This document shows positions 42,419 to 50,696 of a stretch of DNA of 64,000 bases, one piece after another; the stretch's first letter is position 1; the number at the start of each line of letters is the position of its first letter. This DNA comes from Paraburkholderia sp. LEh10 (GTDB lineage Bacteria; Pseudomonadota; Gammaproteobacteria; Burkholderiales; Burkholderiaceae). The notes beneath the pieces were generated by a model. The model saw only the letters and a list, made by a program, of their open reading frames with translations. It ran no database searches and was not told the DNA's origin. The DNA is taken from positions 62,001 through 126,000 of the forward strand of contig NZ_JAGIPX010000006.1 in NCBI RefSeq assembly GCF_017814945.1, written 5' to 3'. A program made the translations under genes and the position numbers.

Positions 42419-43354
42419 ATGGATCATCTGCTTTCGATCAGGGCGTTCGTCGCCGTCATCAAGTTTCAGAGCTTCACGACGGCTGCGAGGCATCTCGGCA
42501 TGTCGCCCGCGACGTTGTCACGTGCGATCACGAGCTTGGAATCGCATACAAGTACGCGGTTGGTCAATCGCTCAACACGCCACGTCTCGCTCGCAGACGA
42601 CGCGCGAGCTTACTACGCTTCATGCGCGGAGATTCTGGAACGGCTCGATCGCGAGGAGTTGCGGCTTGCAGAGCAGCGCAACACACAAAAAGGCATACTT
42701 CGACTCGCCGCGCATCCATTCGCGGTCGAGACTGGTCTGTCACAGCTCGTTGATGAATTTCTGCTGGCGACGCCCGACATACGCGTTGCCGTAACGACAA
42801 TCAGCGAGCCTTTGCGCCTCGAACACGGCAACTATGATGCAGCAATCTACCCCGCTTTTTTGGTTCAGGACGCAGCTGCAATTTGCCGTCCGCTCATTCG
42901 TTCCAGTTCGGTTCTGGTAGCAACACGCGCGTATCTCGAAGCAAATCCGCCCGTACCATCATCGCTCGATCTCACAGGGCATGCATTCATCGATACACGA
43001 CCAAGCAAATGGGATCCAGAATACGGTTCGGGTAGAGCAACAGGGATTTCCCTCTCGCACAACGCACGGCTTCACGCTGTGATGAATGAATGCATTGCCG
43101 TGCAGCTTGCGTTAAACGGTGATGGCATCGCCCTGTTGCCCACGAGCATCGCTCAGCGGTACATGAAGAGCGGACGTCTGGTGCGTGTGCTGCCCGAGTA
43201 CGAATTGACCGATCCTGTTGCCGAACTGGATATTGCATTTGTGCATCGTCGTACTTTGCCAAGGCGTGTGAGGGACTTCGTGGATCACTGCATTTCATTT
43301 TTCGGAAATCTAAACACCCAGACCGACGAGTATCGCGTCGTTCACGCGATATAG
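42419..43354 (+). CDS. LysR-family transcriptional regulator
   Basis: A 311-residue LysR protein of the CrgA/DmlR-like class. It starts MDHLLSIRAFVAVIKFQSFT, with the recognition helix near LGMSPATLSRAITSLE, then the effector domain (FAVETGLSQLVDEFLLATPD, NGDGIALLPTSIAQRYMKSG). It is divergent from the GntR gene. Its 3' end overlaps the start of a decayed region containing an IS6 transposase remnant; the last few residues (NTQTDEYRVVHAI) may have been altered by that insertion. Confidence 0.87.
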   Translation: MDHLLSIRAFVAVIKFQSFTTAARHLGMSPATLSRAITSLESHTSTRLVNRSTRHVSLADDARAYYASCAEILERLDREELRLAEQRNTQKGILRLAAHPFAVETGLSQLVDEFLLATPDIRVAVTTISEPLRLEHGNYDAAIYPAFLVQDAAAICRPLIRSSSVLVATRAYLEANPPVPSSLDLTGHAFIDTRPSKWDPEYGSGRATGISLSHNARLHAVMNECIAVQLALNGDGIALLPTSIAQRYMKSGRLVRVLPEYELTDPVAELDIAFVHRRTLPRRVRDFVDHCISFFGNLNTQTDEYRVVHAI

Positions 43355-43361
43355 TGCTAAC

Positions 43362-43525
43362 TGACTTGAGATCTGCCCTTTCGCAATCGTGTGCATCAAC
43401 TCGATGCCGGGCAGAAGGATCCGGGCACAGAGAAAACTTTTGAACCCGAGCATGGGTCGCGTTCGTCGCTTGATCGCCCGATGGTCGTGCTCAGCAAGGT
43501 TGTTGAGATATTTCGACTGGCGGAT
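43362..43525 (-). pseudogene. IS6-family transposase remnant
   Basis: The minus frame reads SKYLNNLAEHDHRAIKRRTR, then PMLGFKSFLCARILLPGIEL and MHTIAKGQ. This is the C-terminal third of the IS6/IS240-type DDE transposase, including the final catalytic Glu region (LAEHDHRAIKRR). The N-terminal two thirds are missing and the frame runs on into the lysR end to a stop at 43310. No terminal inverted repeats were recognised. It is a relic and cannot be active. Confidence 0.75.
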
Positions 43526-43540
43526 CCGACATGCAGACAC

Positions 43541-43810
43541 CCAGCGACAGCGTGCTGATTCGTTTCATGGTCGGCTTGAGCGTGACGGAAGGTTTGACGT
43601 GAATCAGGTTCGCATAGCCCGTGTAGCCCGCGAGCGTAAAGATAGCCGATGAAGCGCCACTTCTGATACTCATCGTAATTACGGGGCTAGCCGGACTTCC
43701 CGATAGTCGGTCGACCCGTCGCGGTAATGATCGAGCGCGAGGTCGAGCACGCTCGTCGGATCCGGCGCAGCGGCACCTTCGTGCCGGAATCATCCCGCGA
43801 CGTTCGAATG
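43541..43810. other. Decayed region beside the IS6 remnant
   Basis: About 270 bases with no intact gene. One minus-strand stretch (LAGYTGYANLIHVKPSVTLK) resembles the end of a BON domain, which is a weak resemblance. The segment is probably what remains of genes disrupted by the insertion element. Confidence 0.3.
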
Positions 43811-44107
43811 TCACGCCCGCAGCAATTCGACCTGTCTCGCGGACAGCATCGGAATGATGCGGTCGACGACCAGTTGCTGATAGTGAGGCGAGTTGCGATG
43901 CTCGTCGATTGCTGCGCTGTCGCGATAGCGCTCGATCAGCAGTATCACGCTGGGATCGTCGGTGCTACGGAACGCTTCGTAACCAAGACAGCCCGGCTCG
44001 GTCAGCGATTTTTCCCGCAGCACCCCGACAAGTTGGAGTACATCCGCCACGCGCTCCTGTGCAACCCGCCAGCGCGCGACGACGACAATCTGCCCGGACG
44101 CGTCCAT
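43811..44107 (-). CDS. ABM-fold putative quinol monooxygenase
   Basis: A 98-residue ABM-domain protein: ASGQIVVVARWRVAQERVAD, REKSLTEPGCLGYEAFRSTD, ILLIERYRDSAAIDEHRNSP and HYQQLVVDRIIPML. The start at 44107 shares one base with the stop of the DJ-1 gene (TGATG), so the two are translationally coupled. This is the second ABM protein in the window. It probably acts with the DJ-1 protein in detoxifying quinones or carbonyls. Confidence 0.85.
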   Translation of the reverse strand: MDASGQIVVVARWRVAQERVADVLQLVGVLREKSLTEPGCLGYEAFRSTDDPSVILLIERYRDSAAIDEHRNSPHYQQLVVDRIIPMLSARQVELLRA

Positions 44108-44784
44108 CAGTTGCCCTCCTGAAGGGCAGCGACGATCGCCTCGCCGACCGCGCCGCCCGATGCCGGGTTCTGGCCGGTAATCAGGCGCCCGTCGACCACG
44201 ACCTTGGCCTGCCAGGGGTCCGCCGAAGCGTACTGGGCGCCCGCCTCGCGCAACGCATCTTCCAGCATGAACGGGACGTCGGCCTTGGCATAACCCTCCT
44301 CCTCGGCGTTCGAGAAGGAAGTCAGTTGCCGCCCCTTGACGAGCGGCGTGCCGTCGTCGAGGTTGACGCCAAGCAACGCGACCGGACCGTGGCACACGGC
44401 GGCGACGATCTTGCCGCCATTCCATGCGCGAAGGACCGCACGCTTCACCTCGGGATCGCTGGCGATGTCCACCATCGGCCCGAGACCGCCGGGGAAGAAG
44501 ATCGCATCGTAGTCGAGGACATCGACATCCGACAGCTTCCGGCTGCGTGCCATACGACGGACGGCGGCGCTTTCGCTGAACGTGCGCTGTACATCATCCT
44601 CTGCGTCGTAACCGTCGAACGGCGGGTTGCCGCCCTGCGGCGATGCGTACTCCACGGCAATGCCTGCGGCGTCGAGCACTTCAAAGGGATGCGCAACCTC
44701 AGGGTAGTAATAGCCCGTGGCGCGCTTGTTCGGACCAATCTCGGCGGCGTTTGTCAAAATAAACAGTACGTGCTTGACAGTCAT
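44107..44784 (-). CDS. DJ-1/PfpI-family protein (HchA/glyoxalase III-like)
   Basis: A 225-residue class I glutamine amidotransferase-like protein. The nucleophile elbow is IVAAVCHGPVALLG with the catalytic Cys and neighbouring His, an acidic residue lies in the N-terminal part, and FFPGGLGPMVDIA and FSNAEEEGYAKADVPFMLED are typical of the Hsp31-like branch. Members act on methylglyoxal or related electrophiles. It is divergent from a LysR gene with a palindrome in the gap. It is one of three DJ-1 genes between 44 and 58 kb. Confidence 0.88.
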   Translation of the reverse strand: MTVKHVLFILTNAAEIGPNKRATGYYYPEVAHPFEVLDAAGIAVEYASPQGGNPPFDGYDAEDDVQRTFSESAAVRRMARSRKLSDVDVLDYDAIFFPGGLGPMVDIASDPEVKRAVLRAWNGGKIVAAVCHGPVALLGVNLDDGTPLVKGRQLTSFSNAEEEGYAKADVPFMLEDALREAGAQYASADPWQAKVVVDGRLITGQNPASGGAVGEAIVAALQEGN

Positions 44785-44866
44785 GATGTAGCTCCTTTCG
44801 TTTCCAGTTCCGCGTTTGTTGCGATTGAATGAACTTTAAGACTTCTCATCAGGCACGAGTAGCCAT

Positions 44867-44879
44867 CGTCATATTGACG
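44867..44879. promoter_or_regulatory. Inverted repeat between DJ-1 and divergent lysR genes
   Basis: CGTCA-TAT-TGACG, a perfect 13-bp dyad 31 bases upstream of the LysR start (44910) and 83 bases upstream of the DJ-1 start. It is a likely binding site of that LysR protein, by position. Confidence 0.45.
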
Positions 44880-44909
44880 CATTGGCTCAAAAAATTAGAC
44901 AATCCACGT

Positions 44910-45824
44910 ATGGATACGACAAGCTCGATTCTCGACGAACTGCGCGGAATGGCGATTTTCGCCGCCGTCGTGCGCTGCGGCAGCTTCGCGGCTGCGGCCC
45001 GCTCGCTGGGGCTCACGCGCGCCGTCGTGAGCCACCACATTCGCCTGCTCGAAACCAGCGTGGGCGTGCCCCTCGCGCAACGAAGCACGCGCAGCTTCAG
45101 CCTCACGCCGGCGGGACAAGCGTTCCGCGTGCATTGCGAACGGATGGTTGACGAAGCTGTCGACGGTCTTCGCAGCATGGCGTTACTGCGCGACGAACCA
45201 CGTGGCGAAGTGCGGCTGACCTGCTCGCACCATTTCGGCACCAGGTGGATCCTGCCGGCGCTGGTCGAGTTCCGACGGCGCTATCCGGCCGTCCGCCTCC
45301 ACGTCGCGATGTCGGATACCAACGTGGATATCGTGCACCACGGCGTCGAACTGGCTGTGCGCGCCGGCCCGCTTGCCGATTCGTCGCTGCTTGCACGTCC
45401 CCTGCTACGCGAAGCCACCATGCTATGCGCGTCGCCCGCGTATCTGCGCACGCACCGGGCGCCGGCTTCGATCGAGGAACTTGCACAGCACCGCTGGGTG
45501 ATCTACCCGCCTAGCCAGCGGACTACCGCCGTGCGTTCGGGCGGCAAGGACATCGAGATCCCCGTGCAGGGAGACGTCGTAACGGACAGCGCCACGTCGA
45601 GACTCGCTTTCGTGCTTGCAGGCGACGGCATTGCCAGGTTGCCGGCATACGACGCTGCGTCGCTGATCGCATCCGGCGATCTCGTGCGTGTCTTGCCGGA
45701 AGTCGAGACGGCGCCGCTGGATATCTTTCTGGTCCATTCGAAGCGAATCGGACCCAGTGCAAAGCTATTGCGGGATTTTTTGCTCGACACTGCGCGCAGT
45801 GACAATGCGCAAGTTGCGCGATGA
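44910..45824 (+). CDS. LysR-family transcriptional regulator
   Basis: A 304-residue LysR protein of the DmlR/CrgA type. DELRGMAIFAAVVRCGSFAA, SLGLTRAVVSHHIRLLETSV and RSTRSFSLTPAGQAF form the winged helix, and the effector domain contains HFGTRWILPALVEFRRRYPA and LAGDGIARLPAYDAASLIAS. The start at 44910 gives the family N-terminus. It is divergent from the DJ-1/ABM pair and probably controls it. The C-terminus is convergent with the NB-ARC regulator gene. Confidence 0.9.
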   Translation: MDTTSSILDELRGMAIFAAVVRCGSFAAAARSLGLTRAVVSHHIRLLETSVGVPLAQRSTRSFSLTPAGQAFRVHCERMVDEAVDGLRSMALLRDEPRGEVRLTCSHHFGTRWILPALVEFRRRYPAVRLHVAMSDTNVDIVHHGVELAVRAGPLADSSLLARPLLREATMLCASPAYLRTHRAPASIEELAQHRWVIYPPSQRTTAVRSGGKDIEIPVQGDVVTDSATSRLAFVLAGDGIARLPAYDAASLIASGDLVRVLPEVETAPLDIFLVHSKRIGPSAKLLRDFLLDTARSDNAQVAR

Positions 45825-45967
45825 ACGCGGCCGGCCTCGTATCGCGGTTCACGCACATCATTTACAGGCTCATTGATGCATTCGGGAATTGAGCGCTGTC
45901 GGAGTTGCTGCCGCGAAATTGGCCGCGCTCGCTTCCCGTCTACTTTCCCTATTACTTCCGCCAACAG

Positions 45968-47482
45968 TTAATTGCAGGCGTAGTGAAGTTGCCCAGCGTG
46001 GCGCCGCATGATTGTTTCCGCCTCACCGCTCTCGGCGAGCTTTTGCAACGCGTACGCGCGGGTGATGCGCAACAGACGGTAGCGTGTGGTCGTGTCGCTT
46101 ACATCGGCGCAAAGCAGCGACTTTTCAACCAGTTGGCCTACGCCGCCGATAACGTCGTTGGCAGTCATTTCACTGTCTTTCGCCAGATCGACTGCGACTT
46201 CGAGCGTGAACGGACCGGAGAGCACCGAGAGACGCTGCAGGATCGTGCCTTCGACTTGTGTCAGGAGCTGGTAGCTCCAGTCTAGCGCTGCACCCAGCGT
46301 GCGATGGCGTTCCAACACCGTGCGTCGGCTTTGATTCAGGAGTCGATGCCCGTCGTTCATAAGCTCCGACAACCCTCGGAGACCGAAAGATTCGAACCGC
46401 GCGGCAACCAGCTCGATCGCCAGAGCAATGCCGTCGAGGTTTCGACATATGTCGGCAACGATGGGCGCATCCTCATCGCGTAGCTCGAATCCTCTATGGG
46501 CCTCTGTCGCGCGGTCGACGAACAGCTGGACCGCCGGGAACTTCAATGCCTGAGCGACCGTGAGCGACGCGCTCTCGGGCGGGCTTCGAAGCGGTGGCAG
46601 CCGGTGCAGATGTTCGCCAGTCGCGCGCAGCGGCTGACGGCTGGCCGCGAGTACCACGACATTCGGCGCGCCGCGCATGACCTGTTCCGCAAGCAAAGCT
46701 GCATCGTCGATAACGTGTTCACAGCTGTCCAGCACGATCAGCATGTGCCTGTCGCGCAAATATGTGGTCAGCGCGAACAGGTTATCTCCGCTGCAAACTG
46801 CCAGCCCGAGCGCGGCGGCGGCAGCAGCGCAAACGTCCAGACCGGTTGGCGCCGCGAGGTCGACAAACCTGACTCCATGCGCGAAGCTGCCAACAAGTGT
46901 TTCGGCAATATGAAGCGCCACTGTCGTCTTGCCGATCCCACCGGGGCCGACTACGCTCACCAGGCGGTGACGGGACAGCGCTTCCCGAAGACTCGCAATG
47001 GCGTCCGCGCGACCGATCATTGGTGTAATGGACGACGGAAGATTACAGGCGCACTGTCCTGGTCCGTCCCGCAGTGCTGCGCACACGGTTGGCTCGCAGT
47101 ACGAGACCGGCGCGACAAAAGTGTATCCGCGCCCTTTTATCGTGGCGAGATAGCGACGATCATGCTGGTCGTCGCCCAACACGCGTCGAAGGGCAGCGAT
47201 ATGGACCTTCAGATTGCTCTCCTCCACCTTCGCAGTCGGCCACACCCGTGCCATCAGTTCGCTCTTGCTGACCATGACGCCGGCATTCTCGACGAGCGCC
47301 GTCAGCAGCAACAGGGCGCGACCGCCTATCTGAACGGGTGTTTCCTGTTCAAGCAAGAGGTGCTGCCCCGGAAGCAGATGAAAAGGACCGAAAGAGAACC
47401 CACCCGCGACGGACTGCGAGCGATCTGACGCGCTCGTGCGCTGGTTCGGCATAAGAAAGCTCAACGGAAGATTTCCTGACAT
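45968..47482 (-). CDS. Winged-helix (OmpR-type) plus NB-ARC/AAA ATPase regulator
   Basis: A 504-residue signal-transduction ATPase. The N-terminal OmpR/Trans_reg_C winged helix (about 15-110) reads FGPFHLLPGQHLLLEQETPV, KSELMARVWPTAKVEESNLK and RRYLATIKGRGYTFVAPV. The ATPase domain has Walker A VVGPGGIGKTTVALH, Walker B MLIVLDSCEHVID, and a sensor ASRQPLRATGEHLHRLPPL. It ends soon after the ATPase arm (RYRLLRITRAYALQKLAESG), whereas many relatives have several hundred more residues of repeats, so it is short for the family. The ATG at 47482 is preferred to the TTG at 47497. It lies downstream of the monooxygenase operon on the same strand. Confidence 0.85.
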   Translation of the reverse strand: MSGNLPLSFLMPNQRTSASDRSQSVAGGFSFGPFHLLPGQHLLLEQETPVQIGGRALLLLTALVENAGVMVSKSELMARVWPTAKVEESNLKVHIAALRRVLGDDQHDRRYLATIKGRGYTFVAPVSYCEPTVCAALRDGPGQCACNLPSSITPMIGRADAIASLREALSRHRLVSVVGPGGIGKTTVALHIAETLVGSFAHGVRFVDLAAPTGLDVCAAAAAALGLAVCSGDNLFALTTYLRDRHMLIVLDSCEHVIDDAALLAEQVMRGAPNVVVLAASRQPLRATGEHLHRLPPLRSPPESASLTVAQALKFPAVQLFVDRATEAHRGFELRDEDAPIVADICRNLDGIALAIELVAARFESFGLRGLSELMNDGHRLLNQSRRTVLERHRTLGAALDWSYQLLTQVEGTILQRLSVLSGPFTLEVAVDLAKDSEMTANDVIGGVGQLVEKSLLCADVSDTTTRYRLLRITRAYALQKLAESGEAETIMRRHAGQLHYACN

Positions 47483-47566
47483 CGCGTATCCCGCCAATCG
47501 TTATCGGACTCAGGTTTCTTTATTGTTGTAGCCGTTGGTGCTCTCGTACAGTGCGCAAGCTGCCGT

Positions 47567-47595
47567 TTGCAGGAATGCACGCAATTCTTGCAGGA
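47567..47595 (+). promoter_or_regulatory. Direct repeat TTGCAGGA (21-bp period) upstream of the NB-ARC regulator
   Basis: TTGCAGGAATG begins at 47567 and TTGCAGGAT at 47588. They are 21 bp apart, two helical turns, as in many AraC-type sites. The same two extended words occur in the same order in front of the monooxygenase operon (54320-54281, minus strand). The repeats are 85-113 bases upstream of the NB-ARC regulator start. A small TCCTGA/TCAGGA stem (47611-47625) lies between them and the Rieske stop. Confidence 0.5.
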
Positions 47596-47664
47596 TTCGA
47601 TGACGCGACATCCTGATCCTCAGGACAGGCGAAGATGCCGTGCGAACAGATCGAACAGAAGCCC

Positions 47665-48054
47665 CTATGGTGTGCGAGCGGCGATCAGAATGCGGCCGTC
47701 GACGATCTGGACCGCATACCGGTTCAACTGTGCTCCGGCTGGATTGATGCCGCGACCGCTATGGGCGCAAAACTCCCATCGGTGGTTCGGGCACACAATG
47801 ACGCCGTTGACGAATTCGCCTTCACTGAGCCGGCCGCCCTTGTGCGGGCACCGGTTCTCGTACGCGTGAACCGAGCCATCGATATTGACCAGCAACAGTG
47901 GGCCGACAACCGTCTGCGCCTCGATCATGTCGCCGATCCACAGATCGTCCGCGTCCATTACGTCGACCCAGGGTGCGCTCTGCGGCGCGTTCGACGGCGC
48001 GTCTCGCCCGCTCGGCGGGCTGCAGCCATCGTCATCCTTCGTACCTGCCGCCAT
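47665..48054 (-). CDS. Rieske [2Fe-2S] ferredoxin of the diiron monooxygenase (TmoC-like)
   Basis: A 129-residue Rieske ferredoxin. The cluster ligands are in ENRCPHKGGRLSEG and IVCPNHRWEFCAHSG (C-x-H and C-x2-H). VDVMDADDLWIGDMIEAQTV and the C-terminus are typical of toluene monooxygenase ferredoxins. The N-terminus has about 25 extra residues rich in Asp/Ser/Pro. It carries electrons from a reductase to the hydroxylase. The ATG at 48054 overlaps the stop of the beta-AraC fusion (TGATG). It is last in this operon, whereas in tmoABCDEF it is third. Confidence 0.9.
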   Translation of the reverse strand: MAAGTKDDDGCSPPSGRDAPSNAPQSAPWVDVMDADDLWIGDMIEAQTVVGPLLLVNIDGSVHAYENRCPHKGGRLSEGEFVNGVIVCPNHRWEFCAHSGRGINPAGAQLNRYAVQIVDGRILIAARTP

Positions 48055-50078
48055 CACATCCTGGTCTCCGTCGACTCCATGACATTGAGCGTTGGCCTTC
48101 CCCTGAACTGATTTGCATATTGACTCGGGGGTTCACCAAAATAGCCGGTAAAAGCCTTGACGAAGTGCGATGCACTTGCATATCCCGTGCGCGCGGCTGC
48201 CTCGCTGACACCCCAACCCTCGCGAATCATCAATACCCGTGCGCGTTCGAGTCGCAACTGCTTAAGAAAATGATAGGGCGACACGCCAATAATTTCCTTG
48301 AACGAATGCGCGAGGGTTGACGTGCTCGCGCCGACAGAACGGGCGATGTCGTCGATCGTGATCGACCGGCCGTACTCCGCCTGCATATAGCGAATAGCAG
48401 AAAACACCTTGCGCGACGTTTTCCCGTACAACGCGGCGCGCACCAGCCGCGGCGCCTGATCCTGGCGCAGCAGCCGAAACACGATCTCCCGAAGAAACAG
48501 CGGTCCGAGCAGGCGGCGCTCGCTATCGTCGTCCAGCGTCTTCAGAAAACGGATGACGGCATCGCGCAGATCGCCGTCGAACTGCGATACGTAGGCCTCG
48601 TCCTCCTCGTCATCGGTTGCCTGCTGAGCCTCGAGTGCAGGCAGGCTTTCAATCAGGACTTCCGCGAGTGCCGCCGCGGGAATCTGCAAGATCATTGAAA
48701 GAAATGGTCGCGCTGGAGAACCTTCGAGAATCTCAGCCTGCAACCGGGTGGCGCGGTTAATAACGAAATAGTTGGACGGGTCGAAGAAGTATTTCCGTCC
48801 GTTGATCGATACGCGCTTGCGCCCCTGCACGACGACGCAGAAAGCCAACGACGCCGTCTGATCCCAATGCGGCGCGACGGGAGCTTCGAAGCGATAGAAC
48901 GTGAGTCCCGTCCATCGGCACGGATTGGCGCCTGGCTCCACGGCGTACCTGTCGAACAGTGCAATCAGCGGGTCGACGAGCACGGGAGGGGCATGCGAAC
49001 GAGAGGTCGCGCCGCGCGCATTTTCTGCCGCTACGGCGCTTTTATCCATGTCCTCGGAAATGCCGGCTGAGGCAAGAGACTCCGTGATTGCACTGCGAGC
49101 CGCTTCGAGGGTCGCGAGCTCGTCCTGGCCTGGTGACGACACGCTGGTGAGCAACGTCGACAGTCCGCCCGCCGCATCCTCCGCGCGAGTGCGCCACTTT
49201 TTCACCCAGCGCACGAAGCTGCCGGCATTATCAGGACTTCGCTCTATCGCAAAGCGCGCAAGCGCACAACTCCAGCGAGTGGCGCGCGCAGAGTCCCTGG
49301 CAAGGTTCGTCAACAGCAGCCAGGTCAGGTCGTCACGGTTCTTGCGGGCGACATTCGCGAGCTGATTCAGCAGCACCTCGTCGAGCGCCGGCCGCAGAAC
49401 GAGATTGACTGCCGTCAGGCACTCGGCCCAATCATAGGCAATGAGTGCAGTCTCCAATGCCTTTCTCGCCGGCTGCCACCCTAGATCCGCCTCCCAGATA
49501 CGCCGCGCATCGTCGAGCACATGCACGTCGGGCCGCGCGCGTTGCAACTGGCGCGTCCGGTATGCGATCAGCGAACCTCGGCGCAGCAGATCCGCAGCCG
49601 AGAACGCCGCGCAATTCGTGATGTACGACGATGGCGCGATCGTACCCAGATACGCCTGGGTCATCTGCAACCCGTGAACCGGGTAACGGGTAGGAATCAA
49701 TAGATGCGCAAGCGTATCCAGCCAGCGGGACGCGATGTCGTGATCATGCGCAGTGCTTTCATACTGATCGAGTACGCCCTTCAGAACGCTCTCCTGTTCG
49801 TCCTGCACAGTGACGTACTTTCGGTACGTCATCTCATCGGGATCGCGAAATTCGTTCCATTCCGGGACCTGCACCGGCGACTTGTCGCGGTACGTCAGGT
49901 ACCACATATTGGCGGGTGTCGTCGGATTCAGTTCGAATGCAGCTGCACGGTGCTTGCGGACCGTGTAGTTCACTTCGTGTGTGACAATTTCGTATTCGCT
50001 GGGTACATGGCGAATCTCGCCAAACGCGCTCCAGGTACGCAATGGCCGTACTTCAGCATGCCCGGTCGTATCGCCCAT
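48054..50078 (-). CDS. Diiron monooxygenase beta subunit (TmoE-like) fused to an AraC-family regulator
   Basis: A 674-residue in-frame fusion. Residues 1 to about 335 match the hydroxylase beta subunit of toluene/alkene monooxygenases: VPSEYEIVTHEVNYTVRKHR, NMWYLTYRDKSPVQVPEWNE, FRDPDEMTYRKYV, and AYLGTIAPSSYITNCAAFSA. Residues about 365-545 are an AraC N-terminal sensor domain (LIALFDRYAVEPGANPCRWT, VVVQGRKRVSINGRKYFFDP). Residues about 560-665 are the AraC double helix-turn-helix (ITIDDIARSVGASTSTLAHS, ASASHFVKAFTGYFGEPPSQ). Both halves look full length; the linker holds no stop. An internal ATG at 49049 could start a separate regulator, but its GAGG is only 2 bases away. The start at 50078 has GGAGG 7 bases upstream. 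Confidence 0.93.
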   Translation of the reverse strand: MGDTTGHAEVRPLRTWSAFGEIRHVPSEYEIVTHEVNYTVRKHRAAAFELNPTTPANMWYLTYRDKSPVQVPEWNEFRDPDEMTYRKYVTVQDEQESVLKGVLDQYESTAHDHDIASRWLDTLAHLLIPTRYPVHGLQMTQAYLGTIAPSSYITNCAAFSAADLLRRGSLIAYRTRQLQRARPDVHVLDDARRIWEADLGWQPARKALETALIAYDWAECLTAVNLVLRPALDEVLLNQLANVARKNRDDLTWLLLTNLARDSARATRWSCALARFAIERSPDNAGSFVRWVKKWRTRAEDAAGGLSTLLTSVSSPGQDELATLEAARSAITESLASAGISEDMDKSAVAAENARGATSRSHAPPVLVDPLIALFDRYAVEPGANPCRWTGLTFYRFEAPVAPHWDQTASLAFCVVVQGRKRVSINGRKYFFDPSNYFVINRATRLQAEILEGSPARPFLSMILQIPAAALAEVLIESLPALEAQQATDDEEDEAYVSQFDGDLRDAVIRFLKTLDDDSERRLLGPLFLREIVFRLLRQDQAPRLVRAALYGKTSRKVFSAIRYMQAEYGRSITIDDIARSVGASTSTLAHSFKEIIGVSPYHFLKQLRLERARVLMIREGWGVSEAAARTGYASASHFVKAFTGYFGEPPSQYANQFRGRPTLNVMESTETRM

Positions 50079-50124
50079 CTGACGGCCTCCACTTATCCGG
50101 CACTCACGCTCGGCACCATCGACA

Positions 50125-50415
50125 TCAGCGCTTGTACTGCCAGACAACATCATCCGAAGTAGTAATAATGCGTCCGGCAAACGACGCGAGCATCTGCTCC
50201 AGTTCTCGCATCTGGTACGGCCGCCCGATTTGACGTTCGATGGACTCCCGGCTCACGCGAAGAGACCACTCTGCCTGCACTCTGATATATGCGCCGCGGT
50301 CGACCACTTCGACTTCGCGGTCCGGGTTGTCTTCGACGATTGCGCGCACCACGGCATCCACCTCATCGACCATGCGCAGCACCGGTCCGACCAGATTTCT
50401 CTCGACTGTCACCAT
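50125..50415 (-). CDS. Monooxygenase effector/coupling protein (MmoB/TmoD-like)
   Basis: A 96-residue cofactorless effector of the MmoB/DmpM family: NLVGPVLRMVDEVDAVVRAI, DNPDREVEVVDRGAYIRVQA, and SFAGRIITTSDDVVW. It binds the hydroxylase and tunes electron transfer and oxygen activation. AGGGAGG lies directly before the ATG at 50415; a GTG one codon later has better spacing. It starts 7 bases after the gamma subunit stop. Confidence 0.92.
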   Translation of the reverse strand: MVTVERNLVGPVLRMVDEVDAVVRAIVEDNPDREVEVVDRGAYIRVQAEWSLRVSRESIERQIGRPYQMRELEQMLASFAGRIITTSDDVVWQYKR

Positions 50416-50422
50416 GCCTCCC

Positions 50423-50695
50423 TCACTCCGCGTAGCGGACCGTCAGACATTGCAGCGGCTGAATACCTGCGCCGGCGACCGTCTCGCTCATGGGCAACGG
50501 TTCGCCATTGAAATAGACGACCATTGGCGCATCTCGCCGTGCGACCCGGATACCGACTGCATGCTCCGCGATTTTTCCAGCGACCTCCGCGATGGTGTCG
50601 GTGTCGAGCACGAACACCAGTTGGGTGACGATGTCGCCTATAAATAACGCGTTGATCGGCAAGAGTGTCTGCCGTGTGCTCCGGGTCGTCATCAT
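50423..50695 (-). CDS. Hydroxylase gamma subunit (TmoB-like)
   Basis: A 90-residue ubiquitin-like small subunit: LLPINALFIGDIVTQLVFVL, DTIAEVAGKIAEHAVGIRVA, and GAGIQPLQCLTVRY. It completes the alpha-beta-gamma hydroxylase. The ATG at 50695 lies one base after the alpha stop (TGA C ATG); a second ATG follows directly at 50692. Confidence 0.9.
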   Translation of the reverse strand: MMTTRSTRQTLLPINALFIGDIVTQLVFVLDTDTIAEVAGKIAEHAVGIRVARRDAPMVVYFNGEPLPMSETVAGAGIQPLQCLTVRYAE

Positions 50696-50696
50696 G

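Noticed and set aside
43536..43680. BON-domain gene fragment
   Set aside because: Resemblance is limited to about 20 residues in one frame; not enough to annotate a gene, so only mentioned as possible.
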